A stretch of DNA of 36,075 bases from JALZDI01 sp965653225 (GTDB lineage: Bacteria > Actinomycetota > Actinomycetes > Propionibacteriales > Nocardioidaceae). The stretch covers positions 1 through 36,075 of the forward strand of contig CBFGZI010000027.1 of the NCBI GenBank assembly GCA_965653225.1. Reading direction: 5' to 3'. Under the pieces are notes generated by a model. It was not told the origin of the DNA and ran no database searches. It saw only the letters and a list, made by a program, of their open reading frames with translations. Position 1 is the stretch's first letter. Every line of letters begins with the position of its first letter. A program made the position numbers and the translations under genes. Below are positions 8,701-16,208 of this stretch, one piece after another.

Positions 8701-11162
8701 GCGAGGGCGACGACACGGTCCGCGGCAACGACGGCGACGACTGGATGCAGGGCGGCGACGGCGTCGACAACCTCATCGGCGGACTGGGTGACGACCGCCT
8801 GGAGGACCTGTTCGGCGACGACACCCTCAAGGGCGGCGACGGCGACGACTTCATCTCCTCCGGCCAGGGCTTCGGCGGCGACCTCAACCAGGGCGGTCGT
8901 GGCAAGGACTTCATCGTCGCCGGCAACGACATCACCGAGACCTTCGGTGGTCCCGGCAGCGACTTCGTCCGGGGCGGCGACGACTCCGACACCGTGTTCG
9001 GCGACGACGGCGACGACTGGATCGAGGGCGGCAAGGGCCCGTTCAACCTGCTGCAGGGCGACAACGGCGCCCCGTTCCAGAACGACCCGAACGCGCCGGG
9101 CCACGACGTGATCGACGGTGACGGCGGCGAGCAGGACTTCGACTCCGAGGGCGGCGACGACATCATGCTCATGGGCCCGGGCATCCAACGGGCCGAGGGC
9201 ATGGACGGCTTCGACTGGTCGACCCACCAGGGCGACCCGCGGCCGGGCGACTCCGACATGCTGTTCACCGGTCTGATGCCGCCGTCGGTCGCCGCGCTGC
9301 GCGACCGGTTCGACCTGGTCGAGGGCCTGTCGGGCTGGAGGTTCGACGACACCCTGCGCGGCAACGGCGTGACCGTGCCGGCCGGCGGCGCAGCCGACCC
9401 GGCCGACCCCGAGCTGCCGGAGGCGCCCGCCCCCGAGCCCGGCGTCAACCCGGCGAACCAGGTGCTGACCCAGGCCGGCATCGCCCGGATCGACGGGCTC
9501 GCCGACGTGCTGCCCACGGGCACGACGTCCTTCAGCGCCGGCAACATCATCCTCGGCGGCGGCGGCAACGACCTCATCGAGGGGCGCGGCGAGGACGACG
9601 TCATCGACGGCGACAAGTGGCTGAGCGTCGCGCTGCGGGTGCCCGACCTGAGCACCCCCGCCGTCGGGGACACCAGGCTGGTCGACGGCCTCTCGGAGCT
9701 GACCAACGACGTGTCCACCGGTCGTCTCGACCCAGGTGACATCACCATCGTGCGACGGATCCTCACCGCACCCGCGGCCGAGAGCGCGCACGACTCGGCG
9801 GTCTACTCCGACCCGCGCATCAACTACGACTGCAGCATCAACGGCGGTCCGTTCCAGATCGGCGGCTGCCCGGTGAACCTGCCGGCCGGGGCCACCGTGA
9901 CCATCCGGCACGCTGCGGGCACCCAGGCCGACGGGACCGACACCCTGACCGGCATCGAGCACCTGGTGTTCTCCGACACCACGGCGCCCGGCGTCCCGAC
10001 GGCCGTCACGGCCAGCCCGCACAACTCCTCGGCGACGGTGAAGTGGACGCCGGGACGCGGGACCGTGACCGGCTACTGGGTCAAGGTGCTCAACAGCGCC
10101 GGCCAGCAGGTCGGGGCCGAGCGGCACGCCGCCGCCGCGGCGACCGACCTGCGGGTCAGCGGGCTGGTGAACGGGCAGAGCTACCGGTTCCAGGTCCGGG
10201 CGGAGAACGCCGCCGGCACCAGTGACTGGTCGCTGCCGTCCGACGCGGTCACACCGGCTGCCACGGCGTCGACCTCGCCCACGATCGGCCTCGCGGTCCC
10301 CGGAGACGGGCAGGTGACCGTGCACTGGACGGGACCGGCCGACGACGGCGGCTCGCCGGTCACCGGCTACCGGGTGCGGGTGACCAACTCGGCGAACCAG
10401 CAGGTCGGCGCGCTCCGGCAGGCACCGGCGACGGCGACCGAGCTGACCGTGACCGGCCTGACCAACGGCCAGCGTTACTGGTTCGAGGTGTTCGCGGTCA
10501 ACGCGGTCGGGACCAGCCCGGCCTCGGCCGAGTCGACCGCGACGCCGGGCACGCTGTCCGGTCCCGCCCGGATCGGTACGGCCAGCGCCGGCGACGCGTC
10601 CGCGGTCGTGCGGTGGCTCGCGCCGCAGAGCTCGGGCGGCCTGGTCGTCACCGACTACCGCGTCAGGGTGGTCGACGACTCCGGAGCCGCGGTGGGCAAC
10701 CTGCGGAACGCCTCCGCGACGGCGACCGAGCTGCGCGTGCGCGGGCTGACCAACGGCGAGACCTACCGGTTCCAGGTGGCAGCGGTGACCGACATGGGCG
10801 TCGGGCAGTTCTCCCGGCTCTCCAACCCGGTGGTCCCGGGAACGCGTCCGGCCGCGCCGGTGGTGCTGCGGCCCGAGCCGGGCCCGGCCGGCGGGCCGCT
10901 GACCGTGACCGCCCGGTGGGCGCCGGCGGCGACGGCGAGCGTGCCGGCCATCACCAGCTACCGGGTGACGGCGCTGCAGGTCGCGTCCGACAAGCAGGGC
11001 GCGAAGGTGCTGCGGCGGTTCCAATCGCCGGTGCTGGAGCCGGGCAGGCGGACGTTCCGGTTCGTGCTGCCGGAGGGGACGTACCGGTTCGAGGTCGCGG
11101 CGTTCAACGCCATCGGCCGTAGCGCTCCGTCGGAGCAGTCGGCGGCGGTCCGGGCTCGCTGA
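5778..11162 (+). CDS. secreted animal-type haem peroxidase with RTX-like repeats and FN3 domains
   Basis: A 1794-residue exported enzyme. The ATG at 5778 gives a basic N-terminus and a hydrophobic stretch ending ARAYA, a Sec-type signal peptide. The peroxidase domain (about 60-960) has every catalytic landmark of the myeloperoxidase/peroxinectin superfamily: D250-H251 in FGQFFDHGLD (distal His), R512 and E515 in GDGRVNENIGLTS (catalytic Arg and haem-linking Glu), EHNRLAG, and H629 in YRFGHSM (proximal His). About residues 965-1140 hold glycine/aspartate repeats such as GNDGDDWMQGGDG and GGDGDDFISSG, resembling calcium-binding RTX nonapeptides but irregular. Four fibronectin type III domains (about 1402-1490, 1495-1585, 1590-1680, 1690-1794) end the protein. 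Such proteins oxidise halides or phenolics at the cell exterior; the substrate here is unknown. A strong hairpin follows the stop. Confidence 0.92.
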   Translation: MASSLDHARVRAGRLLGRRSGRSTAVRRRARLAAVSVLTVAAGLVPLGEDLGGLGARAYAAPVGQGFNLNPSDLKFILAQIKIAEQHARSFNPQNPCAGLVGPGPDQIPVGGNSVELPWGLRTVDGTCNNLLPDQSKYGAADQIFPRRVDASFLDAEPATMDTDGPGPAAAGDPTSYKQTSGNVFDSQPRVISNLVVDQTEANPAAVAAAGPGAAKDPATGTLSIPNVAPDVGLSAPYNSVFTFFGQFFDHGLDLVGKSGGTVFMPLKDDDPLIAGPDGVRVDDPGTPGNEAADNLPPQLRFMAVTRSTNQPGPDGRLGTADDVHEATNLTTPFVDQNQTYSSHPAHQVFLREYVLNAAGKPVSTGRLVEGSAGGQATWADIKTQARTLLGIALDDQDVLNVPLLATDPYGRFLPDPQTGFPQLVTANGLVSGTPAAPVDATLALRTGHAFLDDIAHHAVPFGDPTGRGGPGRPLTADSGAADTANPVADDHNPATYDDEMLGAHFIAGDGRVNENIGLTSIHHVFHSEHNRLAGAESVPGSVKNVLVNEDPASVADWKLPDGSWNGERIFQAAKFVTEMEYQHLVFEEFARKVQPMVNAFGEGGVGYDTSVNPAIKAEFAHAVYRFGHSMLTETVARRNADGSHNDVPLLDAFLNPQEFTDGGSAGTLTADEAAGSVFRGMSRQRGNEIDEFVTAALRSNLLGLPLDLAAINMARAREAGVPTLNEARRQFFAESNNSQVQPYDSWLDLGFSLRHPESLVNFVAAYGTHPSLAGPDQVVGTSDDTATTLVAKRRAAQLLVDADATNPATPADAVDFMNGTGAWNGRQTGLDDIDLWVGGLAEKPMIFGGLLGPTFNYVFELQLESLQFGDRFYYLSRTAGLNLLTQLEGNSFAELVMRNTDVEGLPADAFSRPDLVFNVGRLGTTGAVLDDATTEDYDESKLLTRNQVNGTIRFAGPEHTVWNGTAGNDRVWSSEGDDTVRGNDGDDWMQGGDGVDNLIGGLGDDRLEDLFGDDTLKGGDGDDFISSGQGFGGDLNQGGRGKDFIVAGNDITETFGGPGSDFVRGGDDSDTVFGDDGDDWIEGGKGPFNLLQGDNGAPFQNDPNAPGHDVIDGDGGEQDFDSEGGDDIMLMGPGIQRAEGMDGFDWSTHQGDPRPGDSDMLFTGLMPPSVAALRDRFDLVEGLSGWRFDDTLRGNGVTVPAGGAADPADPELPEAPAPEPGVNPANQVLTQAGIARIDGLADVLPTGTTSFSAGNIILGGGGNDLIEGRGEDDVIDGDKWLSVALRVPDLSTPAVGDTRLVDGLSELTNDVSTGRLDPGDITIVRRILTAPAAESAHDSAVYSDPRINYDCSINGGPFQIGGCPVNLPAGATVTIRHAAGTQADGTDTLTGIEHLVFSDTTAPGVPTAVTASPHNSSATVKWTPGRGTVTGYWVKVLNSAGQQVGAERHAAAAATDLRVSGLVNGQSYRFQVRAENAAGTSDWSLPSDAVTPAATASTSPTIGLAVPGDGQVTVHWTGPADDGGSPVTGYRVRVTNSANQQVGALRQAPATATELTVTGLTNGQRYWFEVFAVNAVGTSPASAESTATPGTLSGPARIGTASAGDASAVVRWLAPQSSGGLVVTDYRVRVVDDSGAAVGNLRNASATATELRVRGLTNGETYRFQVAAVTDMGVGQFSRLSNPVVPGTRPAAPVVLRPEPGPAGGPLTVTARWAPAATASVPAITSYRVTALQVASDKQGAKVLRRFQSPVLEPGRRTFRFVLPEGTYRFEVAAFNAIGRSAPSEQSAAVRAR

Positions 11163-11186
11163 CCCCGACCCGCAGGGGGCGAGCAG

Positions 11187-11216
11187 GCGGGGGCGGCCAG
11201 GGGGCCGCCCCCGCCC
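11187..11216 (+). terminator. GC-rich hairpin after the peroxidase gene
   Basis: Arms 11187-11199 and 11204-11216 are a perfect 13-bp inverted repeat (GGCGGGGGCGGCC) with a four-base loop, 24 bases after the stop. No U-tract follows, as is common for actinobacterial terminators. Confidence 0.8.
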
Positions 11217-11238
11217 GTTCCGTGCGAGGCTGAACGCC

Positions 11239-12399
11239 ATGAGCCCGATCCCGGTGCCGCTGCCCGTCGACGACCTCGCCGTCCTGCGCCGCAGGAGAAG
11301 CGCGAAGTGGCGCACGCACGGTCCGGACGTCCTGCCGCTGCCGGTCGCGGAGATGGACTTCGCGCTCGCTCCGCCGGTGCGTGACGTGCTCGCCGAGGCG
11401 GTGCAGCGCTCCGACACCGGCTACGCCGCGGGCGCGGACGACCTCGCGGAGGCGCTGGCCGGGTTCGCCGCCGACCGGTGGGGCTGGCAGGTGGACACCG
11501 GCGCGGTGGTTCCGGCCACCGACGTGGGCGTCGCCTGCGTCGAGATGCTGCGGGTGGTGTGCCGGCCCGGTGACGCCGTGGTGATCAACCCGCCGGTGTA
11601 CCCGCCGTTCTTCCACTGGGTGGAGGAGTCGGGGACCAAGCTGGTCGAGGCGCCGCTGCGCCAGGACGCGACCGGCGCGTGGCGGCTGGACCTGGACGCG
11701 CTGGCCGACGCGTTCGCGGACCGCCCCGCGGCGTACGTGCTCTGCAACCCGCACAACCCGGTCGGTCGGGTGCACAGCCCCGAGGAGCTGGCCGAGGTGG
11801 TGCGACTGGCGCACGAGCACGGCGTCCGGGTGATCAGCGACGAGATCCACGCGCCGCTGGTGCTGCCGGGTGCGTCGTTCACCCCGTTCCTCACCGTCCC
11901 CGGTGCCGCGGAGGTCGGCGTGAGTGTGGAGTCGGCCAGCAAGGCCTGGAACCTGGCGGGGCTGAAGTGCGCGGCCATCGTGTCGGCGTCACCGGCGATG
12001 CACGAGCTGGTGCGGCAGCGTCCGGTCGACGCCCGCTGGCGGATCGGGCACTTCGGCCTGCTGGCCTCGGTGGCGGCGTTCACCGACGGCCGCGAGTGGC
12101 TCGACGCGCTGCTGGCCACTCTCGACGCCAACCGCACGCTGCTGGCGCGGCTGCTCGCCGAACGGCTCCCGCGAGTACGGTGGTCGGCCCCGGAGGCGAC
12201 GTACCTGGCGTGGCTGGACTGCCGGGCGTACGGCGAGGGCGACGAGCCGCGCGACCTCTTCCTCGACCACGGCCGGGTTGCGCTGGAGGCCGGCCCGCGG
12301 TTCGGTGCTCCGGGCAGCGGCTGGGTGCGGCTCAACTTCGGGACTGGCCCGGAGATCCTCGACGAGGCGGTGGCGAGAATGGCGGCGGCGACCCCATGA
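11239..12399 (+). CDS. MalY/PatB-type PLP-dependent aminotransferase / C-S lyase
   Basis: A 386-residue fold-type I PLP enzyme of the MalY/PatB group, which cleaves C-S bonds (cystathionine beta-lyase activity) or transaminates. Family features: LPVAEMDFALAPPV near the N-terminus, TGYAAG, the cofactor segments NPPVYPPFF and CNPHNPVGRVHS, SDEIHAPLVLPG with the PLP-binding Asp, and the Schiff-base lysine K235 in SASKAWNLAGLK. The length is normal for the family. The start at 11239 is the first ATG after the peroxidase terminator. The stop lies 36 bases before the chosen start of the cysteine desulfurase-like gene, so the two PLP enzymes probably form an operon concerned with sulfur amino acids. 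The exact reaction is not determined. Confidence 0.88.
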   Translation: MSPIPVPLPVDDLAVLRRRRSAKWRTHGPDVLPLPVAEMDFALAPPVRDVLAEAVQRSDTGYAAGADDLAEALAGFAADRWGWQVDTGAVVPATDVGVACVEMLRVVCRPGDAVVINPPVYPPFFHWVEESGTKLVEAPLRQDATGAWRLDLDALADAFADRPAAYVLCNPHNPVGRVHSPEELAEVVRLAHEHGVRVISDEIHAPLVLPGASFTPFLTVPGAAEVGVSVESASKAWNLAGLKCAAIVSASPAMHELVRQRPVDARWRIGHFGLLASVAAFTDGREWLDALLATLDANRTLLARLLAERLPRVRWSAPEATYLAWLDCRAYGEGDEPRDLFLDHGRVALEAGPRFGAPGSGWVRLNFGTGPEILDEAVARMAAATP

Positions 12400-12435
12400 C
12401 GCATGACCCAGGAAGAGAGAGAGGCGCACCCGACG

Positions 12436-13650
12436 ATGGCTGGCATTGACCTGGACGTAGCACGCGTCCGGCAGGCGTTCCCCGCGCTGTCGCAGGCGGT
12501 GGCGCACTTCGACGGACCCGGCGGGTCGCAGGTGCCCGCGGTCGTGGCGCAGGCGGTGGCCGAAACCCTGGTCGCCGGGATCGCCAACCGCGGGTCCGTG
12601 ACCGCGGCCGAGCAGCGGGCCGAGGAGACGGTGACCGGGGCACGGCAGGCGGTGGCCGACCTGCTGGGCACGCAGCCGCAGGGGGTCGTGTTCGGCCGGT
12701 CGATGACGCAGGTGACCTACGACCTGTCCCGCGCCCTGGCCAAGCAGTGGGGTCCCGGCGACGAGGTGGTGGTGACCCGGCTCGACCACGACGCCAACAT
12801 CCGGCCGTGGGTGCAGGCGGCCGCCGCCGCGGGCGCCACCCTGCGGTGGGCGGACTTCGACCCCGAGACCGGTGAGCTGCCGGTGTCGGCACTCGCCGAC
12901 GTCGTCGGTCCTCGCACCCGCCTGGTGGCGGTGACCGGGGCGTCCAACCTGCTGGGCACCCGTCCCGACGTGCCCGCCATCGCCGACGTCGTGCACGAGG
13001 CGGGAGCACTGTTGTACGTCGACGGCGTGCACCTGACGCCGCACGCGCCGGTCGACGTGCCCACACTGGGTGCGGACCTCTACGCCTGCTCGCCGTACAA
13101 GTTCTTCGGCCCGCACCTGGGCCTGGCGGTGGCCGACCCCGACCTGCTGAAGACGCTGGAGCCTGACAAGCTGCTGCCCTCCACCGATGACGTGCCCGAG
13201 CGGTTCGAGCTCGGCACGCTGCCGTACGAGATGCTCGCCGGCACCATCGCCACCGTCGACTTCATCGCCGACCTGGCCGCCGGGGACGACACGCTGGGCC
13301 GCCGGGAGCGGGTGCTGGCCTCGATGGCAGCGGTCGAGCGGCACGAGGACCGGCTGTTCGACCGGCTGGTCGCAGGGCTGGGGGCGATGGAGGACGTGAC
13401 CCTGCACGGGCACGCCGCGAGGCGCACCCCGACGGCGCTGTTCTCGGTGGCCGGTCAGGCGCCCGCGGAGGTCTACCAGCGACTGGGCGCTCGTGGGGTG
13501 AACGCGCCGGCGGGTACCTTCTACGCCATCGAGGCCGCCCGCTGGGCCGGCCTCGGCGACGCGGGTGCGGTACGCGCCGGCCTCGCGCCGTACAGCAACG
13601 ACGAGGACGTGGACCGGCTGCTGGCGGGCGTCGCCGACCTGTGCGCGTAG
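12436..13650 (+). CDS. cysteine desulfurase-like protein (class V aminotransferase)
   Basis: A 404-residue class V PLP enzyme resembling the TIGR01976 'cysteine desulfurase-like' group. Motifs: FDGPGGSQVP near the N-terminus, TRLDHDANIRPW, VTGASNLLGTRPDV, YVDGVHLTPHAPVD with the PLP Asp, and K222 in ACSPYKFFGPH. I chose the ATG at 12436 (MAGIDLDVARVRQAFPAL) because this matches the family N-terminus and a GAGAGAGG run lies about ten bases before it; an in-frame ATG at 12403 would add 11 residues. No Cys in a typical desulfurase mobile-loop context is obvious, so sulfur-mobilising activity is uncertain. It is probably co-transcribed with the MalY/PatB-type gene, and convergent with the small membrane protein gene. 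Confidence 0.85.
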   Translation: MAGIDLDVARVRQAFPALSQAVAHFDGPGGSQVPAVVAQAVAETLVAGIANRGSVTAAEQRAEETVTGARQAVADLLGTQPQGVVFGRSMTQVTYDLSRALAKQWGPGDEVVVTRLDHDANIRPWVQAAAAAGATLRWADFDPETGELPVSALADVVGPRTRLVAVTGASNLLGTRPDVPAIADVVHEAGALLYVDGVHLTPHAPVDVPTLGADLYACSPYKFFGPHLGLAVADPDLLKTLEPDKLLPSTDDVPERFELGTLPYEMLAGTIATVDFIADLAAGDDTLGRRERVLASMAAVERHEDRLFDRLVAGLGAMEDVTLHGHAARRTPTALFSVAGQAPAEVYQRLGARGVNAPAGTFYAIEAARWAGLGDAGAVRAGLAPYSNDEDVDRLLAGVADLCA

Positions 13651-13784
13651 CTCTTCCCGACTCGACCATGGCCCTCTCACCCTCTGCAGGAGGTGGGAAG
13701 CCCGGGGGACAGGCGGTTACATCCCGTTCCGAGGCCGGCGGGCCGGATCAGGGCTGGCCGTCATGCACTGCCCGTCAGGATGTG

Positions 13785-14177
13785 TCAGGGCTGGGGCAGC
13801 TGGGCGTTGAGGCTCTGCAGGGCGTGCCAGAACCACGGGCCGAACTGGTCGCCGAACGCGGTGTCGAGCCCGAGGTAGCGCAGCGCGACCAGCCCGGCGG
13901 CGAGCAGCCCGATCATCATGCCCAGCGGCGCGAGCGCGCTGCCGGCGAGGTCGGGGTCGCGGGTGGTGATCATGCCGATGATCCCCAGACCGGTGGCCAC
14001 GACGGCCAGCAGCCCGGTCACCGCGAACAGCGCGGAGAACGGCGCGGTGAGCAGAGCCCCGAGCCCGAACAGGAACGCCGACTCGGCCGCCACCGACATG
14101 TGAACGCGGGACTCCGGCGAGTACGCCATCAGCGCCCCCAGCCCCACCTCCTCGGCGGGGCGACCAACTGTGGCCAT
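13785..14177 (-). CDS. small membrane protein of unknown function
   Basis: A 130-residue protein whose family I do not recognise. An N-terminal cytoplasmic stretch (MATVGRPAEEVGLGALMAYS) is followed by hydrophobic segments at about residues 30-50, 52-72 and 84-105, separated by ITTRDPDLAG, and a soluble tail with GPWFWHALQS. The ATG at 14177 is preferred to the upstream ATG at 14204 because a TATCCT -10 hexamer ends seven bases before it, which would give a leaderless mRNA; no Shine-Dalgarno is present. It is convergent with the cysteine desulfurase-like gene and divergent from the phosphodiester glycosidase gene. Confidence 0.7.
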   Translation of the reverse strand: MATVGRPAEEVGLGALMAYSPESRVHMSVAAESAFLFGLGALLTAPFSALFAVTGLLAVVATGLGIIGMITTRDPDLAGSALAPLGMMIGLLAAGLVALRYLGLDTAFGDQFGPWFWHALQSLNAQLPQP

Positions 14178-14184
14178 ACAGCAA

Positions 14185-14190
14185 AGGATA
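14185..14190 (-). promoter_or_regulatory. -10 box for leaderless small membrane protein mRNA
   Basis: TATCCT on the minus strand fits the actinobacterial TANNNT pattern and lies exactly seven bases before the ATG at 14177, so transcription should begin at or next to the start codon. Confidence 0.5.
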
Positions 14191-14301
14191 GGCGGCCTCA
14201 CCACGCCCTCCCGTGAAATACGCGGTTCGACACGCAGAAGCCGTCACGTGTGGTTCACCTGCACCGATACCGGAAGTTCCCCCGCACGCCATCCGCGACC
14301 G

Positions 14302-14307
14302 TAGTCT
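14302..14307 (+). promoter_or_regulatory. -10 box for the SPOR/phosphodiester glycosidase gene
   Basis: TAGTCT (TANNNT) lies eight bases before the ATG at 14316 and no Shine-Dalgarno intervenes. This suggests a leaderless transcript and supports the start chosen for the gene. Confidence 0.45.
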
Positions 14308-14315
14308 GCTTGCCC

Positions 14316-15926
14316 ATGACCCCAGCCCGACTCCGCCTCGGCGCCGCCTGCGCGAGCGGCACCCTGCTGCTGTCCGCCCTCGTGACCGCCGCCACGGCGG
14401 GCACCGCCACCGGCGCGACCGGAGGCCTCGACCTCGGTGCGGACAACCTGCAGGAGACTCGCACCACGACGCGGCTGCAGCCCGGCGTCACGCTCACCAC
14501 GATCGTGCGCGGGCACACCGACACCGACGAGTCCTGGACGGTCGAGACCGCCATCCCGGCCGGCCCGGGCTCGCCGGACCCCGACGCCCCGCCGGCCGCC
14601 ATCTCCGACCGCGACAGCGCGGACGCGAGCGCGCAGCGGCTGCGCGACGCCGGCTTCACCCCGCGCGTCGAGGGGGTCACCACCGAGCAGGTGGCCGACT
14701 TCGGCGGATTCCTCGGCTACCGGGTGCGCGTGGGCACCTTCCCCGACAAGGCCGCCGCGGACGCGACGCTGGCCGACATCCGCGCCCGTACCGGCCTCGG
14801 CGGCTCCAGCGTCTACACCGGATGGGACCCCGACGACGACTCCACCGGCCCATGGCACATCCACGTGCTCACCATCGACCCCGACGCGTTCGATGGCAGC
14901 CTGGTGGGCTCCTATGGACCCGACCTGGAACGTCGTGAACGGACCAGCGAGCTGGCAGTGGCCGCCGGCGCCACGGCCGGAGTCAACGCGGGGTTCTTCG
15001 TGCTCGACCCGGCCTCCGGCGCTCCCGGCGACCCCGCGGGGGTCGGCGTGTACGGCGGGCGGCTGGAGAGCGAGACCGTCGACGGGCGGCCGGTGCTGGT
15101 GTTCGGCAGGCACGCCGAGAACGCCAGTGTCCAACGGCTGCACTGGACCGGGACCGTCAGCGGCGACGGCGGCTCGCTGGCCCTCGACGGGCTCAACCGG
15201 GTGCCGGGGCTGATCCGCAACTGCGGTGGTCTCGACGACGTGCCGACCGTCCTGCCGCTGCACGACTTCACCTGCCGCGATGACGACGAGGTGGTTCGCT
15301 TCACCGGGGCCTACGGCGCCGCGACGCCGTCCGGCCCGGGTACGGAGGCGGTGCTCGACGCCCGCGGGGTCGTGCTCGACGTACGCTCCCCGCGCGGCGG
15401 CCCGGTTCCACCGGGTGGCAGCACCCTGCAGGCGACGGGTTCGCAGGCGGACGCGCTGCGCGACCTGGCCACGGTGGGGAGCCGGCTGCAGGTGACCTCG
15501 ACGCTGGCGGGCGCCGACGGCAGCACGTTCCGTACGCCGCCCTCGACGTACGTGCTCAACGGCGCACCTGAGCTGGTCGACAACGGCCGGCAGCACGTCA
15601 CCCCGCGCGCCGACGGCATGGTGCATCCGGGGGACCCGGCGTTCTACTACGGCTTCGCGCACAAGCGGAACCCGCGCACGCTGGCCGGGGTCGACGCCGC
15701 CGGCCGGCTGCTGCTGGTGACCGCCGACGGGCGCAGCACCGACAGCCTCGGCCTGTCGATGGCCGAGTGCGGTGCCGTGGCGCAGAGCCTGGGCATGCGC
15801 GACGCGGTCAACCTCGACGGCGGCGGCTCGACCACGATGGTGGTGGACGGCCGCGTGGTGAACCGGCCCTCGGACAGCACCGGCGAGCGGCCGGTGGGCG
15901 ACGCGGTGCTCGTGCTCCCGCGCTAG
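14316..15926 (+). CDS. secreted SPOR-domain phosphodiester glycosidase (NAGPA-like) protein
   Basis: A 536-residue exported protein. The ATG at 14316 gives a signal peptide (MTPARLRLGAACASGTLLLS and on). A SPOR-like repeat (about residues 105-175, with GFLGYRVRVGTFPDKAAAD) suggests peptidoglycan binding. The C-terminal domain (about 200-536) is of the phosphodiester glycosidase family related to N-acetylglucosamine-1-phosphodiester alpha-N-acetylglucosaminidase: GVNAGFF near residue 225 and the hallmark NLDGGGSTTM starting at N499. These enzymes release sugars from phosphodiester-linked glycans, so a role in cell-wall polymer or teichoic-acid-type glycan turnover is likely but inferred. The two domains together would place the hydrolase on the wall. 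The gene ends about 55 bases before the iron box. Confidence 0.85.
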   Translation: MTPARLRLGAACASGTLLLSALVTAATAGTATGATGGLDLGADNLQETRTTTRLQPGVTLTTIVRGHTDTDESWTVETAIPAGPGSPDPDAPPAAISDRDSADASAQRLRDAGFTPRVEGVTTEQVADFGGFLGYRVRVGTFPDKAAADATLADIRARTGLGGSSVYTGWDPDDDSTGPWHIHVLTIDPDAFDGSLVGSYGPDLERRERTSELAVAAGATAGVNAGFFVLDPASGAPGDPAGVGVYGGRLESETVDGRPVLVFGRHAENASVQRLHWTGTVSGDGGSLALDGLNRVPGLIRNCGGLDDVPTVLPLHDFTCRDDDEVVRFTGAYGAATPSGPGTEAVLDARGVVLDVRSPRGGPVPPGGSTLQATGSQADALRDLATVGSRLQVTSTLAGADGSTFRTPPSTYVLNGAPELVDNGRQHVTPRADGMVHPGDPAFYYGFAHKRNPRTLAGVDAAGRLLLVTADGRSTDSLGLSMAECGAVAQSLGMRDAVNLDGGGSTTMVVDGRVVNRPSDSTGERPVGDAVLVLPR

Positions 15927-15982
15927 CCGCTACAACTGGAGTCGTTCCAGTTTGGGGATCCGGCTTTCGCACCCTTGCAGAC

Positions 15983-16001
15983 TTAGGCTAGCCTTTCCTA
16001 C
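15983..16001 (+). promoter_or_regulatory. DtxR/IdeR-type iron box directly before bfd
   Basis: TTAGGCTAGCCTTTCCTAC matches about 14-15 of 19 positions of the IdeR/DtxR consensus (TTAGGTTAGSCTAACCTAA) and ends at the base before the bfd ATG. TAGGCT inside it could also serve as the -10 of a near-leaderless transcript, so metal-loaded regulator would block transcription directly. The match is seen; regulation is inferred. Confidence 0.75.
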
Positions 16002-16208
16002 ATGATCGTGTGCCACTGCGGAGTCGTGAGCGACCGCGACGTCACCGCCGCCGTCGACGACGGTGCGCGTTCGCTCACCGAGGTCTGCCGGCGTACGGGC
16101 GCAGGCCAGAACTGCGGTGGCTGCGTTTTCTCCGTGAAACGGATTCTGTGCCAGCATGGAGCACTCCTTGCCCCTGCTGTCACGGAGGTTGCCGGTGCAG
16201 CCAGTTAG
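16002..16208 (+). CDS. bfd: bacterioferritin-associated ferredoxin
   Basis: A 68-residue [2Fe-2S] protein that binds bacterioferritin and reduces its mineral core to release iron. The four cluster ligands are visible: C4 and C6 (VCHCG) and C38 and C41 (QNCGGC), with the helical spacer V-x-A-V-x-x-G-A-R-S-L between them. The length is normal for Bfd. The ATG at 16002 directly abuts the iron box. Its 3' end overlaps the bfr start by 14 bases and contains the bfr ribosome binding site, so the two are co-translated. Repression under high iron by an IdeR-like regulator is expected for this gene. Confidence 0.9.
   Translation: MIVCHCGVVSDRDVTAAVDDGARSLTEVCRRTGAGQNCGGCVFSVKRILCQHGALLAPAVTEVAGAAS

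Noticed and set aside
5835..11417. A 1860-residue leftward open frame opposite the peroxidase gene
   Set aside because: Composition (Val/Arg/Gly/His repeats) is that of an antisense shadow; the forward frame has clear peroxidase, RTX and FN3 motifs.
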